A stretch of DNA of 64,000 nucleotides from Pycnococcus provasolii (GCA_049487715.1 CP150547.1:1178001-1242000), one strand, 5' to 3'. Shown: positions 39,310 through 48,570, counted from the first letter of the stretch. Program-made: numbers and translations. Notes: generated from the letters alone by a model not told the origin.

Positions 39310-39984
39310 ATGATGGCACGCACGCTCAACGTTAAGCCCACGACGGCCCGCGCCTCCTGCCGCGCGCGCATGACGGCCCGCGCCGACCTCTTCCCCGAGT
39401 TCGGAACGTACCCCGGATCCGGCGAGGAGTCGCCCATCGTGCCGTTCGGCGACGCCAAGAACGCCGAGCGCGAAATCATCCACGGACGCTGGGCCATGCT
39501 CGGAGTCACGGGAGCGTGGAGCGCCGAGGTGGGCACGGGCGTGCCGTGGTTCAAGGCTGGCGAGCTCTGCACGCCGGACGAGTGCACGAACTTCGTCTTC
39601 CCGGGTGCCGTCGGACCGCTCGCGCCGGAGGGCAGCGGCTTCCCGTCCTTCTGGAACGTCATCATCATCGAGATCTTCACCGTTGGACTCGCGGAGTGCT
39701 ACCGCACGGGCATCGTGGAGAACCCCTTCCCGGAGCTGACTGTGGGAGACGTCAACCCGGGAGGCCGCTTCGACCCGCTCGGACTCTCCGAGTCGCAGGA
39801 CCTTGAGGAGCTCAAGATCAAGGAGCTCAAGCACTGCCGCCTCGCCATGGGCGCGTGGCTCGGACTCATTGTGCAGGCCATTGCCACGAAGGAGGGACCC
39901 ATTGCCAACTGGTCCGCGCACGTCAGCGACCCGGTCCACGTGAACATCACCTCGCCCTCGCTCGCGAACACGTTCGCTCCGTAA
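39310..39984 (+). CDS. Light-harvesting chlorophyll-binding protein (LHC), copy 2
   Basis: 224 residues. Transit peptide MMARTLNVKPTTARASCRAR, then the same blocks as copy 1: EREIIHGRWAMLGVTGAW, GVPWFKAGELCTPDEC, FPSFWNVIIIEIFTVGLAECYRTG, PGGRFDPLGL, LEELKIKELKHCRLAMGAWLG, KEGPIANWSAHVSDPVH. The His-Cys replacement in helix 3 is shared, so it predates the duplication. C terminus differs (TSPSLANTFAP instead of the Cys-containing tail of copy 1). Product is an antenna protein of the thylakoid membrane. Both copies appear intact and are likely co-regulated by the common promoter. Confidence 0.94.
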   Translation: MMARTLNVKPTTARASCRARMTARADLFPEFGTYPGSGEESPIVPFGDAKNAEREIIHGRWAMLGVTGAWSAEVGTGVPWFKAGELCTPDECTNFVFPGAVGPLAPEGSGFPSFWNVIIIEIFTVGLAECYRTGIVENPFPELTVGDVNPGGRFDPLGLSESQDLEELKIKELKHCRLAMGAWLGLIVQAIATKEGPIANWSAHVSDPVHVNITSPSLANTFAP

Positions 39985-40229
39985 AAAGCGCCACAACCTT
40001 TTTGGTGAATGTTGCTTTGGGGTTGGAGTAGGGTTCTCTTCCATGCAAAAAAAAATAAATTTGAACAGTAACAAAAAGAAGAGTCATTCTCTATTTTTTT
40101 GTGAAAAAAGAAAAAAGGAATAAAAAAGAAATGTTCACTAAAGAATCCCCACCACCACCACCACCACCGTACCGCCGCCGCGTCCTTCTCAACACACAAC
40201 CATCCAATCGTCCTCACAAATCAAATCCA

Positions 40230-41357
40230 TCACGCATACCTCTTGTAGTCTGGCAAATGCTTTCCAAGCACTCCCATGAGCAGTCCCATGAAATTCAGGT
40301 CGATGAGCTTGCTGACGAAGCGGAAAATAATCGCGGTGGGACCCACATCCTTCCACACCGAACGCCCCACCGCCTTGGAAAACTCGCTCGGCAGCTCGTC
40401 AGCCTCCACGGAGAACTGCTTGAAGAAATCCATCAAGTCAATCTTGTCAGCCTTATCGTAGAATCGACTCGCCACGGGCGATGGGTGAATCACGCAAACG
40501 TCAATGCCCTTCGGCTTCAGCTCCGTTGCAATGTTCTGCGCAAACGCGCTGAGGAACGCCTTGGACGATCCGTAGATGGACGCGAACGGGCTTGGCATGC
40601 AAGCGGCGGCGGAACTCGTGAAGACGACGGCGCCCTTCAGAGACTTGTCCACCATCTTTGTCACGAAGTGGTGCGTGATTCGCACCTGCGCGGTGGCGTT
40701 GCACTCGAGATTTGCCATCCACTTTTCAAGCGGCGTTTTGTGGAAGAAGCCGGTGACAATGAAGCCCGCGTTGTTGTACACGAGCTGCACGTCGATGTCG
40801 CTGGTGCACTTCTCTATTTCGTCCATGTAGCTTCCGTCGCCCTTTCCAAGGTTCACGGGACACTTGCGCACGTGAACACCCTTCGGTCCGTACTCTGCCG
40901 TGAGATGGTCAACCGCATCGTCAAGCAGCTGGTCTGGAATAGCGGCGATGACGACGTTGATTCCGTCGTTCGCGAGGCTCTTGGCGATCGCCAGCCCGAT
41001 GCCGCTCGACGCTCCACTGACGAACGCCCACTTCTTGTCGACGGCGGGACCGGTGGATGCGTACCGCGTTGCGAGGTTCTGCGTGGATCCGAACGACGCG
41101 TATAGGTGCGGTATGAAGTACGCGAGTATGATGAGTCCCCACACGAGTCTGAGAACCCACGCGGGTGTGTGGAACGCCACTAGGTAGAGCACCAGACATG
41201 CTGCTGAAAGCTTGATGAACCAGATTTGGTTGTCGTCGAGGTTGCCGACTCCCGCCTTGAACGCGCTGTAGAGCGACCCTGGGCCAGACGAGCCTGAGGC
41301 AGAGGCATCCGCATCGGAGCTCCCAGCTCCGTCACGACGGCGTGAAGGCTTTCCCAT
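40230..41357 (-). CDS. Membrane short-chain dehydrogenase/reductase (3-ketoacyl-CoA reductase-like)
   Basis: 375 residues from the ATG at 41357. N-terminal hydrophobic segments (ACLVLYLVAFHTPAWVLRLVWGLIILAYFIPHL) anchor it in a membrane, probably ER. The Rossmann fold has SGASSGIGLAIA (cofactor glycine motif), YNNAG, the catalytic Ser in FTSSAAA and YGSSK (YxxxK). It resembles HSD17B12/KAR-type 3-ketoacyl-CoA reductases of very-long-chain fatty acid elongation and related steroid dehydrogenases; which substrate is used cannot be told. C-terminal hydrophobic segment FMGLLMGVLG. Single exon. The upstream 247 bp to the LTR element holds no gene. Confidence 0.85.
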   Translation of the reverse strand: MGKPSRRRDGAGSSDADASASGSSGPGSLYSAFKAGVGNLDDNQIWFIKLSAACLVLYLVAFHTPAWVLRLVWGLIILAYFIPHLYASFGSTQNLATRYASTGPAVDKKWAFVSGASSGIGLAIAKSLANDGINVVIAAIPDQLLDDAVDHLTAEYGPKGVHVRKCPVNLGKGDGSYMDEIEKCTSDIDVQLVYNNAGFIVTGFFHKTPLEKWMANLECNATAQVRITHHFVTKMVDKSLKGAVVFTSSAAACMPSPFASIYGSSKAFLSAFAQNIATELKPKGIDVCVIHPSPVASRFYDKADKIDLMDFFKQFSVEADELPSEFSKAVGRSVWKDVGPTAIIFRFVSKLIDLNFMGLLMGVLGKHLPDYKRYA

Positions 41358-41604
41358 GCTGCAGAAAGTGGCGCGAGGGGGGCGATCCAAAAGGTTACAG
41401 CGCAGGGAGCCTATGCGTTCCTTGAAACCTTGTTCTTCTCTCAAGCGGGGCCCCTACGCCCTACGGACTCGTCAAGTGAGTCCCTGGAAAAGCCAGTTTC
41501 AGGGATCCGCTGTAGATCGATCCACCTCTCGTTACAAAAAAAGGGACTTTGGGGATCCCGGTCGAAACTCGAAACCGATCATAACCAAAAGGATCAAGTT
41601 CAAT

Positions 41605-41863
41605 TGTGAGGTGAACCCCCAAACGGGATACGCCGAACTGCCAAAACCCCCAAAAGGGAGGTGGTCACGTGATTCATCAGCCCCCCTTATAACGGGCAGT
41701 GCCCACTATGAGGAGGTTATCACGTGATCCCCCTCTCTCGAGGGACCTCCCTTAGTATCCTCCGTGTAACTCAACCACTTTTAACTTTTACTTAAGGTGT
41801 GTCTACCGTAGGCTTGGCGGTCTTACGTGTAGTGAAAGAGGACGGCTTGAGCTCGCCGCCACA
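41605..41863 (+). repeat. 5' LTR, 259 bp
   Basis: Contains two CACGTG (G-box) palindromes at 41666-41671 and 41721-41726 and TTATAA at 41688-41693, a candidate promoter. Base-for-base identical to the 3' LTR. Confidence 0.95.
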
Positions 41864-42141
41864 CTAGCTAGTGTTGGAAGTCCGCACACATAATACTTAA
41901 GTTTTAAAAGAGTAACTAAACAAATCGCTTAAGAATTACTTTTGAAATCAACCTTCTTCGAATCAACAATGGAGTTAGAAGAGGAAGAGCTTGTTGCTCC
42001 CGTCCGGCCGCAACGAATCACCCGTAACATGAGGTCAGGTGACTTTTAAGTTGGACGCGAGACGTCTAAGGCCATACTTTCTCACTTAATCTACGACATG
42101 GAGGAGAAAGAATCGGAAGCTACCGTTCGTTACGAAGGTGA

Positions 42142-42573
42142 CAGCGCCAGGTTTGGAACGTGCTGTCAGCCACCGAGGGAATCGACTACGACAACCTCGA
42201 GCGAATCATCAAGTACGACGAAATCGACGAGTACGGAGACGAAGACTGGAACCTGTGGTACACTCCGAAAGACCGACGTTTTCTTTACCGAGTTCTTATG
42301 GATACACTGAGCCCAGCTGCCAAGGATATCGTCGAAAGGCAAGACAAGAACGGAATCCTCGTATTTCGCTTAACGAATTCGCCGATTAATCTACTCAGCC
42401 TGCCGCAAATGTCAGCCAACGGTTGGGACATCTCAATGCGAGATTGCACCCTTTATCATCCGGAGGACAAACACTGCATTCAGCTCGACGTCATCGACAA
42501 CCTTTTTCATATCAGGATACTGCATAACTACGCCGCAGCTGATCCAATCCACTCCATCACCATTCACCACTAA
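42142..42573 (+). pseudogene. Gag-like / Gag-pre-integrase remnant inside the LTR element
   Basis: Open frame of about 143 codons without a clear ATG. The first half (VWNVLSATE, WYTPKDRRFLYRVLMDTLSPAAKDIV) has the pattern of a Copia Gag (UBN2-type) helix region. The second half (SPINLLSLPQMSANGWDIS, then CTLYH, then NLFHIRIL) matches the pre-integrase region that normally follows the Copia protease (NLLSVxxL...G...C...L). The two parts lie next to each other without the zinc knuckle and protease between, suggesting an internal deletion. A short upstream ORF MELEEEELVAPVRPQR (41969) may be the original Gag start. Confidence 0.6.
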
Positions 42574-42894
42574 CTCACCAAACCCCTCTCACGTCCACAG
42601 ATTGATCATTTGCTTTTCATTCTCAGCAAACCGACGTGGGGTGGTGAATCCAACTCGCGCAAACGCAAACACTCAGACGGTGTCACTTCGCAGAAACGTC
42701 TACGCTCAACTGCTGCAGGATACACGTCGGCTACTTCTAAACACTTTAACGCGGATCGTTACGACGGCAACCTCAGCATCGGAGTTCAACGCGCGCTTCC
42801 CTACTGACACGAGTTTCTTTTCCTCTCAGCTTGAGGTTTTTCTTCTCAGATACGCTTACTTCTCACGGATTTTTGACTGCTCTGCGGGGTGGTG

Positions 42895-43153
42895 TGTGAG
42901 GTGAACCCCCAAACGGGATACGCCGAACTGCCAAAACCCCCAAAAGGGAGGTGGTCACGTGATTCATCAGCCCCCCTTATAACGGGCAGTGCCCACTATG
43001 AGGAGGTTATCACGTGATCCCCCTCTCTCGAGGGACCTCCCTTAGTATCCTCCGTGTAACTCAACCACTTTTAACTTTTACTTAAGGTGTGTCTACCGTA
43101 GGCTTGGCGGTCTTACGTGTAGTGAAAGAGGACGGCTTGAGCTCGCCGCCACA
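42895..43153 (+). repeat. 3' LTR, 259 bp
   Basis: Identical to 41605-41863; followed directly by the right copy of the TCAAT target duplication. Confidence 0.95.
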
Positions 43154-43584
43154 TCAATGGCGCCGTCACCGCGGCGGGAGTCTAGATAATCACCGCTCAT
43201 ATCGTGTGCGGCAGCTCATCCTCGTTGGCGCCCACCGCGCCGCCTTCAGCCTCGCCCACGCGCACAAAAAGAGTGACATGAGTAACATGACAAGCCAGGA
43301 AAGTCTTGCAATAATTCGTCGTGCGAGCGAGCGTACAATACAAGTACATGGTTTGTAAACGACGCGGGTACAGCGAAGTACTGCAGCATCAAGTACTGCA
43401 AACGAGAGAACGATGAGTGTGAGAAGTATCGCGCTTGCAAAAGATACCGAAGGTCGACACCTGCAGCGCTGGATTGCGTCAAGAAGGCGACTTACAACAT
43501 ATACGGCGCCGGTGGCGCAAGTTCTTCGGACCCAAAAGTCCTGGAACAAAGGGCGAACCACAAGGCGTGGACGCGTGGTCGAGT

Positions 43585-43929
43585 ATGCATCGCGGCAATC
43601 TCTCGCGCGAGATTGCGGCAGTGATCGACGGTGCTCTTCCAATCGACGCCGAGCTCGACGCCATTGACGCCAAGGTTGCCAAGGCCATGCAGTTCGTCCG
43701 CAAGCTTGCGGATGCCCTCGCCGTCGCAAACGTCGGCAAGGTCGGCGTTGCTGTCCAAGTCGCGCACGACTATGGCACAGGCCCGTATGGCGAGGCCATG
43801 GCGCTGATAAACCGGCATGAAACCACACGACAGTACGCCTCTGAGGGTGGCATGAGCGACTTCAAGTACGTCATTGGATGGTCTATGATTCGCTCAACTT
43901 TGCCGAAGAACGCGAATGACTTCGAATGA
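43585..43929 (+). CDS. Orphan open reading frame, possible C-terminal exon
   Basis: 114 residues from the first ATG (43585); the frame is open from 43423. Reads SREIAAVIDGALPIDAELDAIDAKVAKAMQFVRKLADAL, then KVGVAVQVAHDYGTGPYGEAM: helical, well-composed protein. Upstream, a different frame (about 43286-43520) is Cys-rich (SCNNSSC, KYCSIKYC, ECEKYRACKR), so the true gene may be spliced or frameshifted. A GPGTKGEP...DAWSSMHR segment faintly recalls phospholipase A2-like proteins, but the expected His-Asp pair reads His-Arg; I do not assign it. Lies 430 bp after the LTR element. Confidence 0.35.
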   Translation: MHRGNLSREIAAVIDGALPIDAELDAIDAKVAKAMQFVRKLADALAVANVGKVGVAVQVAHDYGTGPYGEAMALINRHETTRQYASEGGMSDFKYVIGWSMIRSTLPKNANDFE

Positions 43930-44033
43930 AGGAAAGTATGAATGAATAAAGTAAGTAAGTAATGAATGAACATGAATAAGTTACAAAATGTACCAATAAT
44001 GTTTACCGCAGAAAGTCTTTTAACATGAATCAA

Positions 44034-45425
44034 TCAGCACTTCAAAGATCGTGAAGCTGCCGCACCCATATAACTTGAAAGAAGCCAATGCTCCATCCAG
44101 CTCGATAGCAAGCCAGCCAGAAGAATGCCCGTCGTATCGCCCAATCCCACGATGCTCAATGCAAACTCGCGCAACTTGCGCGAATGGGATAGCGACAAGC
44201 CCAGCGCATTCATCGCATTCACGTAAACGCCTCCGCCAAGTATGCCTTCCCAAACTGCAAAAACAAACGTTGCCAACACCACGAACGATCCCGACGATTG
44301 CAGCTTGATGATTTGCATCATTCCCATCGCGAAGTTTGCCGCCTGCAACAATGACATCGGCCACAGGTACGGGCACACGACGAGGAAGAGCGAGCTGCGG
44401 CTGATGAGCACTCCAATCTGGTATGTGAGCTGCAGGCGAGGGTACATGGAGCAAGCGCGCGCCTCGTCGCCGTGATGCGCGACGAGACCCAAGGGGAGGT
44501 ACATCGCCTGGTTGATGCTGTACTCCGCAAAGTACACGAGTAGCAGAGGTCCGATAAATGGCACGAAAATTTTACGCGCCGTGTCCATCCGTACATGCCA
44601 CGAAAGTGGCGAATCATCGTCGTCGGCGTCGTCTCCGTCGTCGTCGTCCGCCTTGTTCCCTCCTAGGGCGACGGGGCGCACGAGGTGCGCAAAGGCGACG
44701 TACTGCAGCAAGGGAAGCGGCATGGCCACGAGCATGGTCGCACGCGCCGTCAATTTCATCACCTGCGTGGCCACGATCCAGATGAGAGTTCCGGCGATGC
44801 CAGCAGCGCCCGTTCCTGCGCCCCAGGCGGCAAACTCAGCCTTCGCGCCGCCGGCATTCTCTGCGAAGCAACGCCCGGCAAGCGCGAGAAATGTAAACTC
44901 GCCGAGTCCGCTGGCGAGCGACGCCACGGCGACGCCGGTAAGCGCCTGCGTCGGATTTTGAGCGTACGCAACAGCGGCAAGAGCTGCACTTGCTAGCAGC
45001 GCTGTGGTGGCGATGCGTGGCGAGTACGGCGTAGAGTAGAGAATCGCCCCTCCAACCACCTTGATGGCCAAGCTTGGCGCGACGTCGCACATGAGTACGA
45101 CACCGGACTTTCCTGTGAGAAGCCTCTCCGCCGCCGCGAGGAAGAGCACGTACGGCGTGTTGTTCAGCAGGCCGCACAGTGCCCACCCCACGAGGTAGGC
45201 GTAGTATCCTTTCTGTTTGCGTTGTGCGATGGCTGCGTCGCCCGGCGCATCCTCCCCACTTTCGTTCAAGACGAGCAGGGGCGTTTCCTCTCTCTCCCTC
45301 TCTGCGTGGTCAGCCAGGTTGTCCGTGGAGCCGTGGCGCGTGTCGTTTCCCTGTGCACCACCACCCATAGCCGTCCCCGCCGCGGAGGACCGAGCGTGGC
45401 GCTGCGACGGGAGGCGCGTCGTCAT
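44034..45425 (-). CDS. CLN3: CLN3/Battenin-family lysosomal/vacuolar membrane protein
   Basis: 463 residues from the ATG at 45425. The open frame continues upstream but would translate the telomere-type array, so that part is excluded. About ten to eleven membrane helices. Family blocks: GWALCGLLNNTPYVLFLAAAE, CDVAPSLAIKVV, YSPRIATTALL, ASGLGEFTFLAL, FAAWGAGTGAAGIAGTL, FAEYSINQAMYLPL, QIGVLISRSSLFLV and EGILGGGVYVNAMNAL. These match the CLN3 order closely, including the SSGLGE-type and SRSSL motifs. CLN3 resides in lysosome/vacuole membranes and affects pH and glycerophosphodiester export. An acidic DDDDGDDADDDD stretch sits in the central loop. Confidence 0.92.
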   Translation of the reverse strand: MTTRLPSQRHARSSAAGTAMGGGAQGNDTRHGSTDNLADHAEREREETPLLVLNESGEDAPGDAAIAQRKQKGYYAYLVGWALCGLLNNTPYVLFLAAAERLLTGKSGVVLMCDVAPSLAIKVVGGAILYSTPYSPRIATTALLASAALAAVAYAQNPTQALTGVAVASLASGLGEFTFLALAGRCFAENAGGAKAEFAAWGAGTGAAGIAGTLIWIVATQVMKLTARATMLVAMPLPLLQYVAFAHLVRPVALGGNKADDDDGDDADDDDSPLSWHVRMDTARKIFVPFIGPLLLVYFAEYSINQAMYLPLGLVAHHGDEARACSMYPRLQLTYQIGVLISRSSLFLVVCPYLWPMSLLQAANFAMGMMQIIKLQSSGSFVVLATFVFAVWEGILGGGVYVNAMNALGLSLSHSRKLREFALSIVGLGDTTGILLAGLLSSWMEHWLLSSYMGAAASRSLKC

Positions 45426-45491
45426 GGCACGACACAAAGTGTGACAACAGTGAGGTTGGAACACGCCCAACTCCAGGGTGGCGCACAGTAC

Positions 45492-45522
45492 CCCTAACCC
45501 TAACCCTAACCCTAACCCTAAC
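45492..45522 (+). repeat. Interstitial telomere-type array, (CCCTAA)5
   Basis: Five CCCTAA units centred between two divergent start codons: 67 bp from the CLN3 ATG (45425) and 67 bp from the Sec14-GOLD ATG (45589). Only 163 bp separate the two genes, so it is in the shared promoter. Confidence 0.93.
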
Positions 45523-45588
45523 CATCCCGCAAAATCTGTTCCGCTGCTGTGCCACCTCACATAAACTTTACATACTAAACTTTACCCT

Positions 45589-46854
45589 ATGTTGGTAGAC
45601 TCGGAGTCCTATGAGTATCTATCCACAACTTACCGACCTCCAAGCATGCCCAACGACGTCGCGAACGTCGTGTGTCTGCTCGCCACACACGCCGACGCAG
45701 TAGCGGCAACGCTCGCAGCCGCGGCCAAAGCCCTCGCAAACACACTCGACGACCTGAAAGAAGAAGGGCCCTACGATGAAACGTTCGCGCTGCGATTCGT
45801 GCTCTCCAACATGAAGGAAGGTCCGAACGTCACCGCGGACAATTTGATCAAGACAATCAAGTGGAGGCGCGAGAATGCGTCGTGGCTCACGGCGACAAAA
45901 AATGAGGACTTCAACGCCATCGAGCGGTTTGTCGCCGCGGGATACCATGGCGCAACCCACGAAGGAAATCCGCTCTACATCGTTCGAGCCGGGATATCGA
46001 ACGCCGTCGCTCTGATGGATGCATGTAAGGAGGAGGACGTCGTGCGGTGGATGCTGTGGAAGCGCGAGCAAGGGTTTCAAACGTGCGACCGACTCACGCG
46101 TGAGACGGGGACGATGCACCGCATGCTCGTCGTCAACGACCTCAACCACGTCAGCCTGGTCAGTGGCCAGGATCCGCGCTTTCGAGCAGTCCTAGCAAAG
46201 GTGAGCAAAATGTCAGAGGTGTACTATCCGCAGCTGTTAGGTCGCAGCGTCCTTATCAACGTGCCGCGTCTATTCAGCGCGCTCTTTTCCGCCTTCAAGC
46301 TTATATTAAGCAAGAAGATGCTCGCGAAAATCGCCATCTGCCCCGGCCGCACGCTGACGGAGGACATTTCGCGCTGCCCATTTGCAAGCAAGGTGGTGAA
46401 CCTCGACACACTGCCCACATTTCTCGGTGGACGATGCCGGTGCAAGCCTGGGTGCATCAGTGAAGTTCCTAATGACCAAACCGAGAACGTGTGCCGCGTT
46501 GGAGGCGACGGCATGTCGCTCTGCAAGGTGGCTGCGCGCGACAAGCATGACGTGTACTTGGAAGTGGACGCCGGCGACAAGGTTGGGTACAGCCTTCAGG
46601 TGGAAGAGCGAGGCGTGGAGATTTCCGTTGTGCTCAAGGATGAAGATGGAGGCGAGCTCACGTTGGTGCAGCCGAGAAAGCACAAGGCTGAGGATGGCTT
46701 GCACGAGGGTGTGGTGGCCTGTCCCACGAAAGGAACGCTTGTTCTGCACTTTGACAACACGTATAGCTACTTCCGCGAGAAGAGCATTCGGTACTCGGCG
46801 AGTGTGTTGAGCATCACTGGCAATGCTGATGATGACGCCGACGCTGAAGGCTAA
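45589..46854 (+). CDS. Sec14-like CRAL-TRIO plus GOLD domain protein
   Basis: 421 residues (a second in-frame ATG at 45646 is equally plausible). CRAL-TRIO-N helix FALRFVLSNMKEGPNVTADNLIKTIKWRRENASWL, then a lipid-binding CRAL-TRIO core with GNPLYIVRAG, VVNDLNHVSLV, YYPQLLGRSVLINVPRLF and FLGG, then a C-terminal GOLD beta-sandwich (VYLEVDAGDKVGYSLQVEERGVEISVVL... LVLHFDNTYSYFREKSIRYS). The architecture is that of plant patellins and animal SEC14L proteins: transfer or presentation of phosphoinositides and other lipids at membranes. Shares its promoter with CLN3. Confidence 0.9.
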   Translation: MLVDSESYEYLSTTYRPPSMPNDVANVVCLLATHADAVAATLAAAAKALANTLDDLKEEGPYDETFALRFVLSNMKEGPNVTADNLIKTIKWRRENASWLTATKNEDFNAIERFVAAGYHGATHEGNPLYIVRAGISNAVALMDACKEEDVVRWMLWKREQGFQTCDRLTRETGTMHRMLVVNDLNHVSLVSGQDPRFRAVLAKVSKMSEVYYPQLLGRSVLINVPRLFSALFSAFKLILSKKMLAKIAICPGRTLTEDISRCPFASKVVNLDTLPTFLGGRCRCKPGCISEVPNDQTENVCRVGGDGMSLCKVAARDKHDVYLEVDAGDKVGYSLQVEERGVEISVVLKDEDGGELTLVQPRKHKAEDGLHEGVVACPTKGTLVLHFDNTYSYFREKSIRYSASVLSITGNADDDADAEG

Positions 46855-47239
46855 GATCGCGCATGTCAATGTAATAGAGTTAACTTCGTCGAATACAGGT
46901 ATCTTACATAGGATAGTCGTGCACCAATTTCCCATTCACTCCATTCACCGGCTTTTTGCCAAGCATAAAATGTTGAGTGGTGTTGAGCTTGCCGGCCAGC
47001 GCTTCTTCTTGACCACCTTTCTGAACGCCTGATAAGAGCCGGTGAAGATGTCGAATTGTCGAATTGTGGAATTGTTGTGGATGATTGGTGCCATCAACGT
47101 GTGCCACAAGAGGATCCATCTCGCGACTGGCTGACTGGTCTCGAGAGGTTGTCTCGACTCTCGAGAGGTTGGTCTCGTGAAGCCCCTCCTAATCCACCCG
47201 TGTGTGACCACCCGTCATTCTCACCTCCGCCACCTTACA
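46855..47239. other. Intergenic with small direct repeats
   Basis: 385 bp. GTCGAATTGT is repeated near 47050-47067, and a CTCGAGAGGTTG/TCTCGAC pair near 47140-47172. No gene seen. Confidence 0.6.
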
Positions 47240-48337
47240 ATGGCCGCCGCCGCCCGATCCACCGCGCTCGCTGACGTCTCCAAGCGTGGCGCCTTCGTAC
47301 GAACAGTCTCACCCTTCCGCAAGTGCGTCTCGTCCGAGCCAGACGCCAAGCACCCGCCTGAGTCGCAGAGGTACCACCTCTACGTCTCACACGCGTGCCC
47401 GTGGGCAAATCGTGCCGTCATCGTCGCCGCGCTCAAAAAGCTCTCCCCAAAGCACCTCAGCATCTCAGTCGTGCACCCGACGTGGCAGAGAACGAGACCA
47501 GATGACCCGGAAGACACGCACTGCGGATGGGCTTTCGCAAGCGAGTCAGATGCGCCGTTCACAAGCCCGTCAGGTTTCGGGTCGTTTGCGTGCAAAGATG
47601 TCGTGCCTGACACCGTCAACAACTGCAAATTCGTGCGAGACCTGTACGACCTCTCCTTGAGCAAGCTCACCGACGAAGAGCGAAGCGCGTTTCCCGCGCA
47701 AGTGCGGTTCACAGTTCCCATCCTGTGGGATAAGAAGCTTGGCGTCATCGTGAATAACGAAAGCTCCGAGATCATTCGCATGCTGAACACCGAGTTTGAC
47801 AACCTCGAAGGCGTCGACACGTCCCTCGACCTGTATCCCGAAGCGAAGCGTGCGGCAATCGACGAGGCGAACGAGTGGATCTACGACGGAATCAACAACG
47901 GCGTGTACAAGTGTGGCTTCGCAACCTCGCAGGAGGCTTACGAGGAGGCGTACAACAATCTGTACGAAAGTCTGAATCGCCTCGAGAAGTTGCTCACGGA
48001 CAGCCCTTACGTCGCTGGCGACACGCTCACCGAAGTTGATGTTCGCCTATTCGTTACATTGGCGCGTTTCGACGACGTGTACACTGTGTACTTTAAGGCA
48101 ACTGGAGGAGCAATCAGAACAGACTTTCCTGCGATTCTCAACTACTGCCGACGCCTGTGTCAGCTCCATCCAGAGATTGCGCAAAGCATCAACAGCGAAC
48201 ATATTCGTGTCCACTACTACACGAGCCATCCAGTTCTGAATCACTACGCCGTCGTGCCCATCGGACGTGGCATCGAGCCGTTCCTTAGCGAGCCTTTCCA
48301 GCCAGTCCCTTTATTATACTTTATTCCGACGCGTTGA
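47240..48337 (+). CDS. Glutathionyl-hydroquinone reductase (xi-class GST)
   Basis: 365 residues from the ATG at 47240. Thioredoxin-fold GST with the catalytic Cys53 in the CPW motif (SHACPWANRAVIVAALK), which defines xi-class enzymes (bacterial YqjG, yeast ECM4, plant GS-HQR) that reduce S-glutathionyl-hydroquinones. Other blocks: VHPTWQRTRP, VPILWDKKLGVIVNNESSEIIRMLN (cis-Pro and glutathione site), EANEWIYDGINNGVYKCGFA, and the helical domain LEKLLTDSPYVAGDTLTEVDVRLFVTL with FDDVY...FK and HYYTSHP. Cytosolic by lack of signal; the first 20 residues could be a weak transit sequence. Single exon. Confidence 0.93.
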   Translation: MAAAARSTALADVSKRGAFVRTVSPFRKCVSSEPDAKHPPESQRYHLYVSHACPWANRAVIVAALKKLSPKHLSISVVHPTWQRTRPDDPEDTHCGWAFASESDAPFTSPSGFGSFACKDVVPDTVNNCKFVRDLYDLSLSKLTDEERSAFPAQVRFTVPILWDKKLGVIVNNESSEIIRMLNTEFDNLEGVDTSLDLYPEAKRAAIDEANEWIYDGINNGVYKCGFATSQEAYEEAYNNLYESLNRLEKLLTDSPYVAGDTLTEVDVRLFVTLARFDDVYTVYFKATGGAIRTDFPAILNYCRRLCQLHPEIAQSINSEHIRVHYYTSHPVLNHYAVVPIGRGIEPFLSEPFQPVPLLYFIPTR

Positions 48338-48570
48338 GCCAAAGTTCCGAGTACTGGCAGATTCTGAGAAATGTGACCATTGCTGTCTTCGATAAGACCA
48401 AACTGGGTTTATTTCAGCATCTTGAGGAGGGAAAGACTTTAGTGCCTAAGTACTACCGAATCGGGCCCTAACCAGGGAGCATTTTTTCTCATGCATGAAA
48501 AATCATACGAATATGAATTTTATCTATGGTAATGAAATTGAGTGTGTAACAGAAGGAGAAAGAAATTCTT

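Larger units (their letters stand above)
41605..43153 (+). mobile_element. Non-autonomous Copia-like LTR retrotransposon (intact ends, identical LTRs)
   Basis: Two identical 259-bp direct repeats (41605-41863 and 42895-43153) start TGTGAG and end CCACA, the TG...CA signature of LTRs. They are flanked by a 5-bp target duplication TCAAT (41600-41604 and 43154-43158). The 1,031-bp interior carries only a degenerate Gag-like and Gag-pre-integrase-like stretch. No protease active site, integrase, reverse transcriptase or RNase H is present, so movement would need proteins supplied elsewhere. Identical LTRs imply very recent insertion. A purine-rich GCGGGGTGGTG precedes the 3' LTR (possible PPT). 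The primer-binding site after the 5' LTR was not identified. Confidence 0.92.

Noticed and set aside
43190-43828. 212-codon minus-strand ORF
   Set aside because: Arg/Trp-rich antisense frame of GC-rich sequence; no motifs.
45426-45560. N-terminal extension of CLN3 through Gly-Leu repeats
   Set aside because: It is a translation of the telomere-type array in the promoter.
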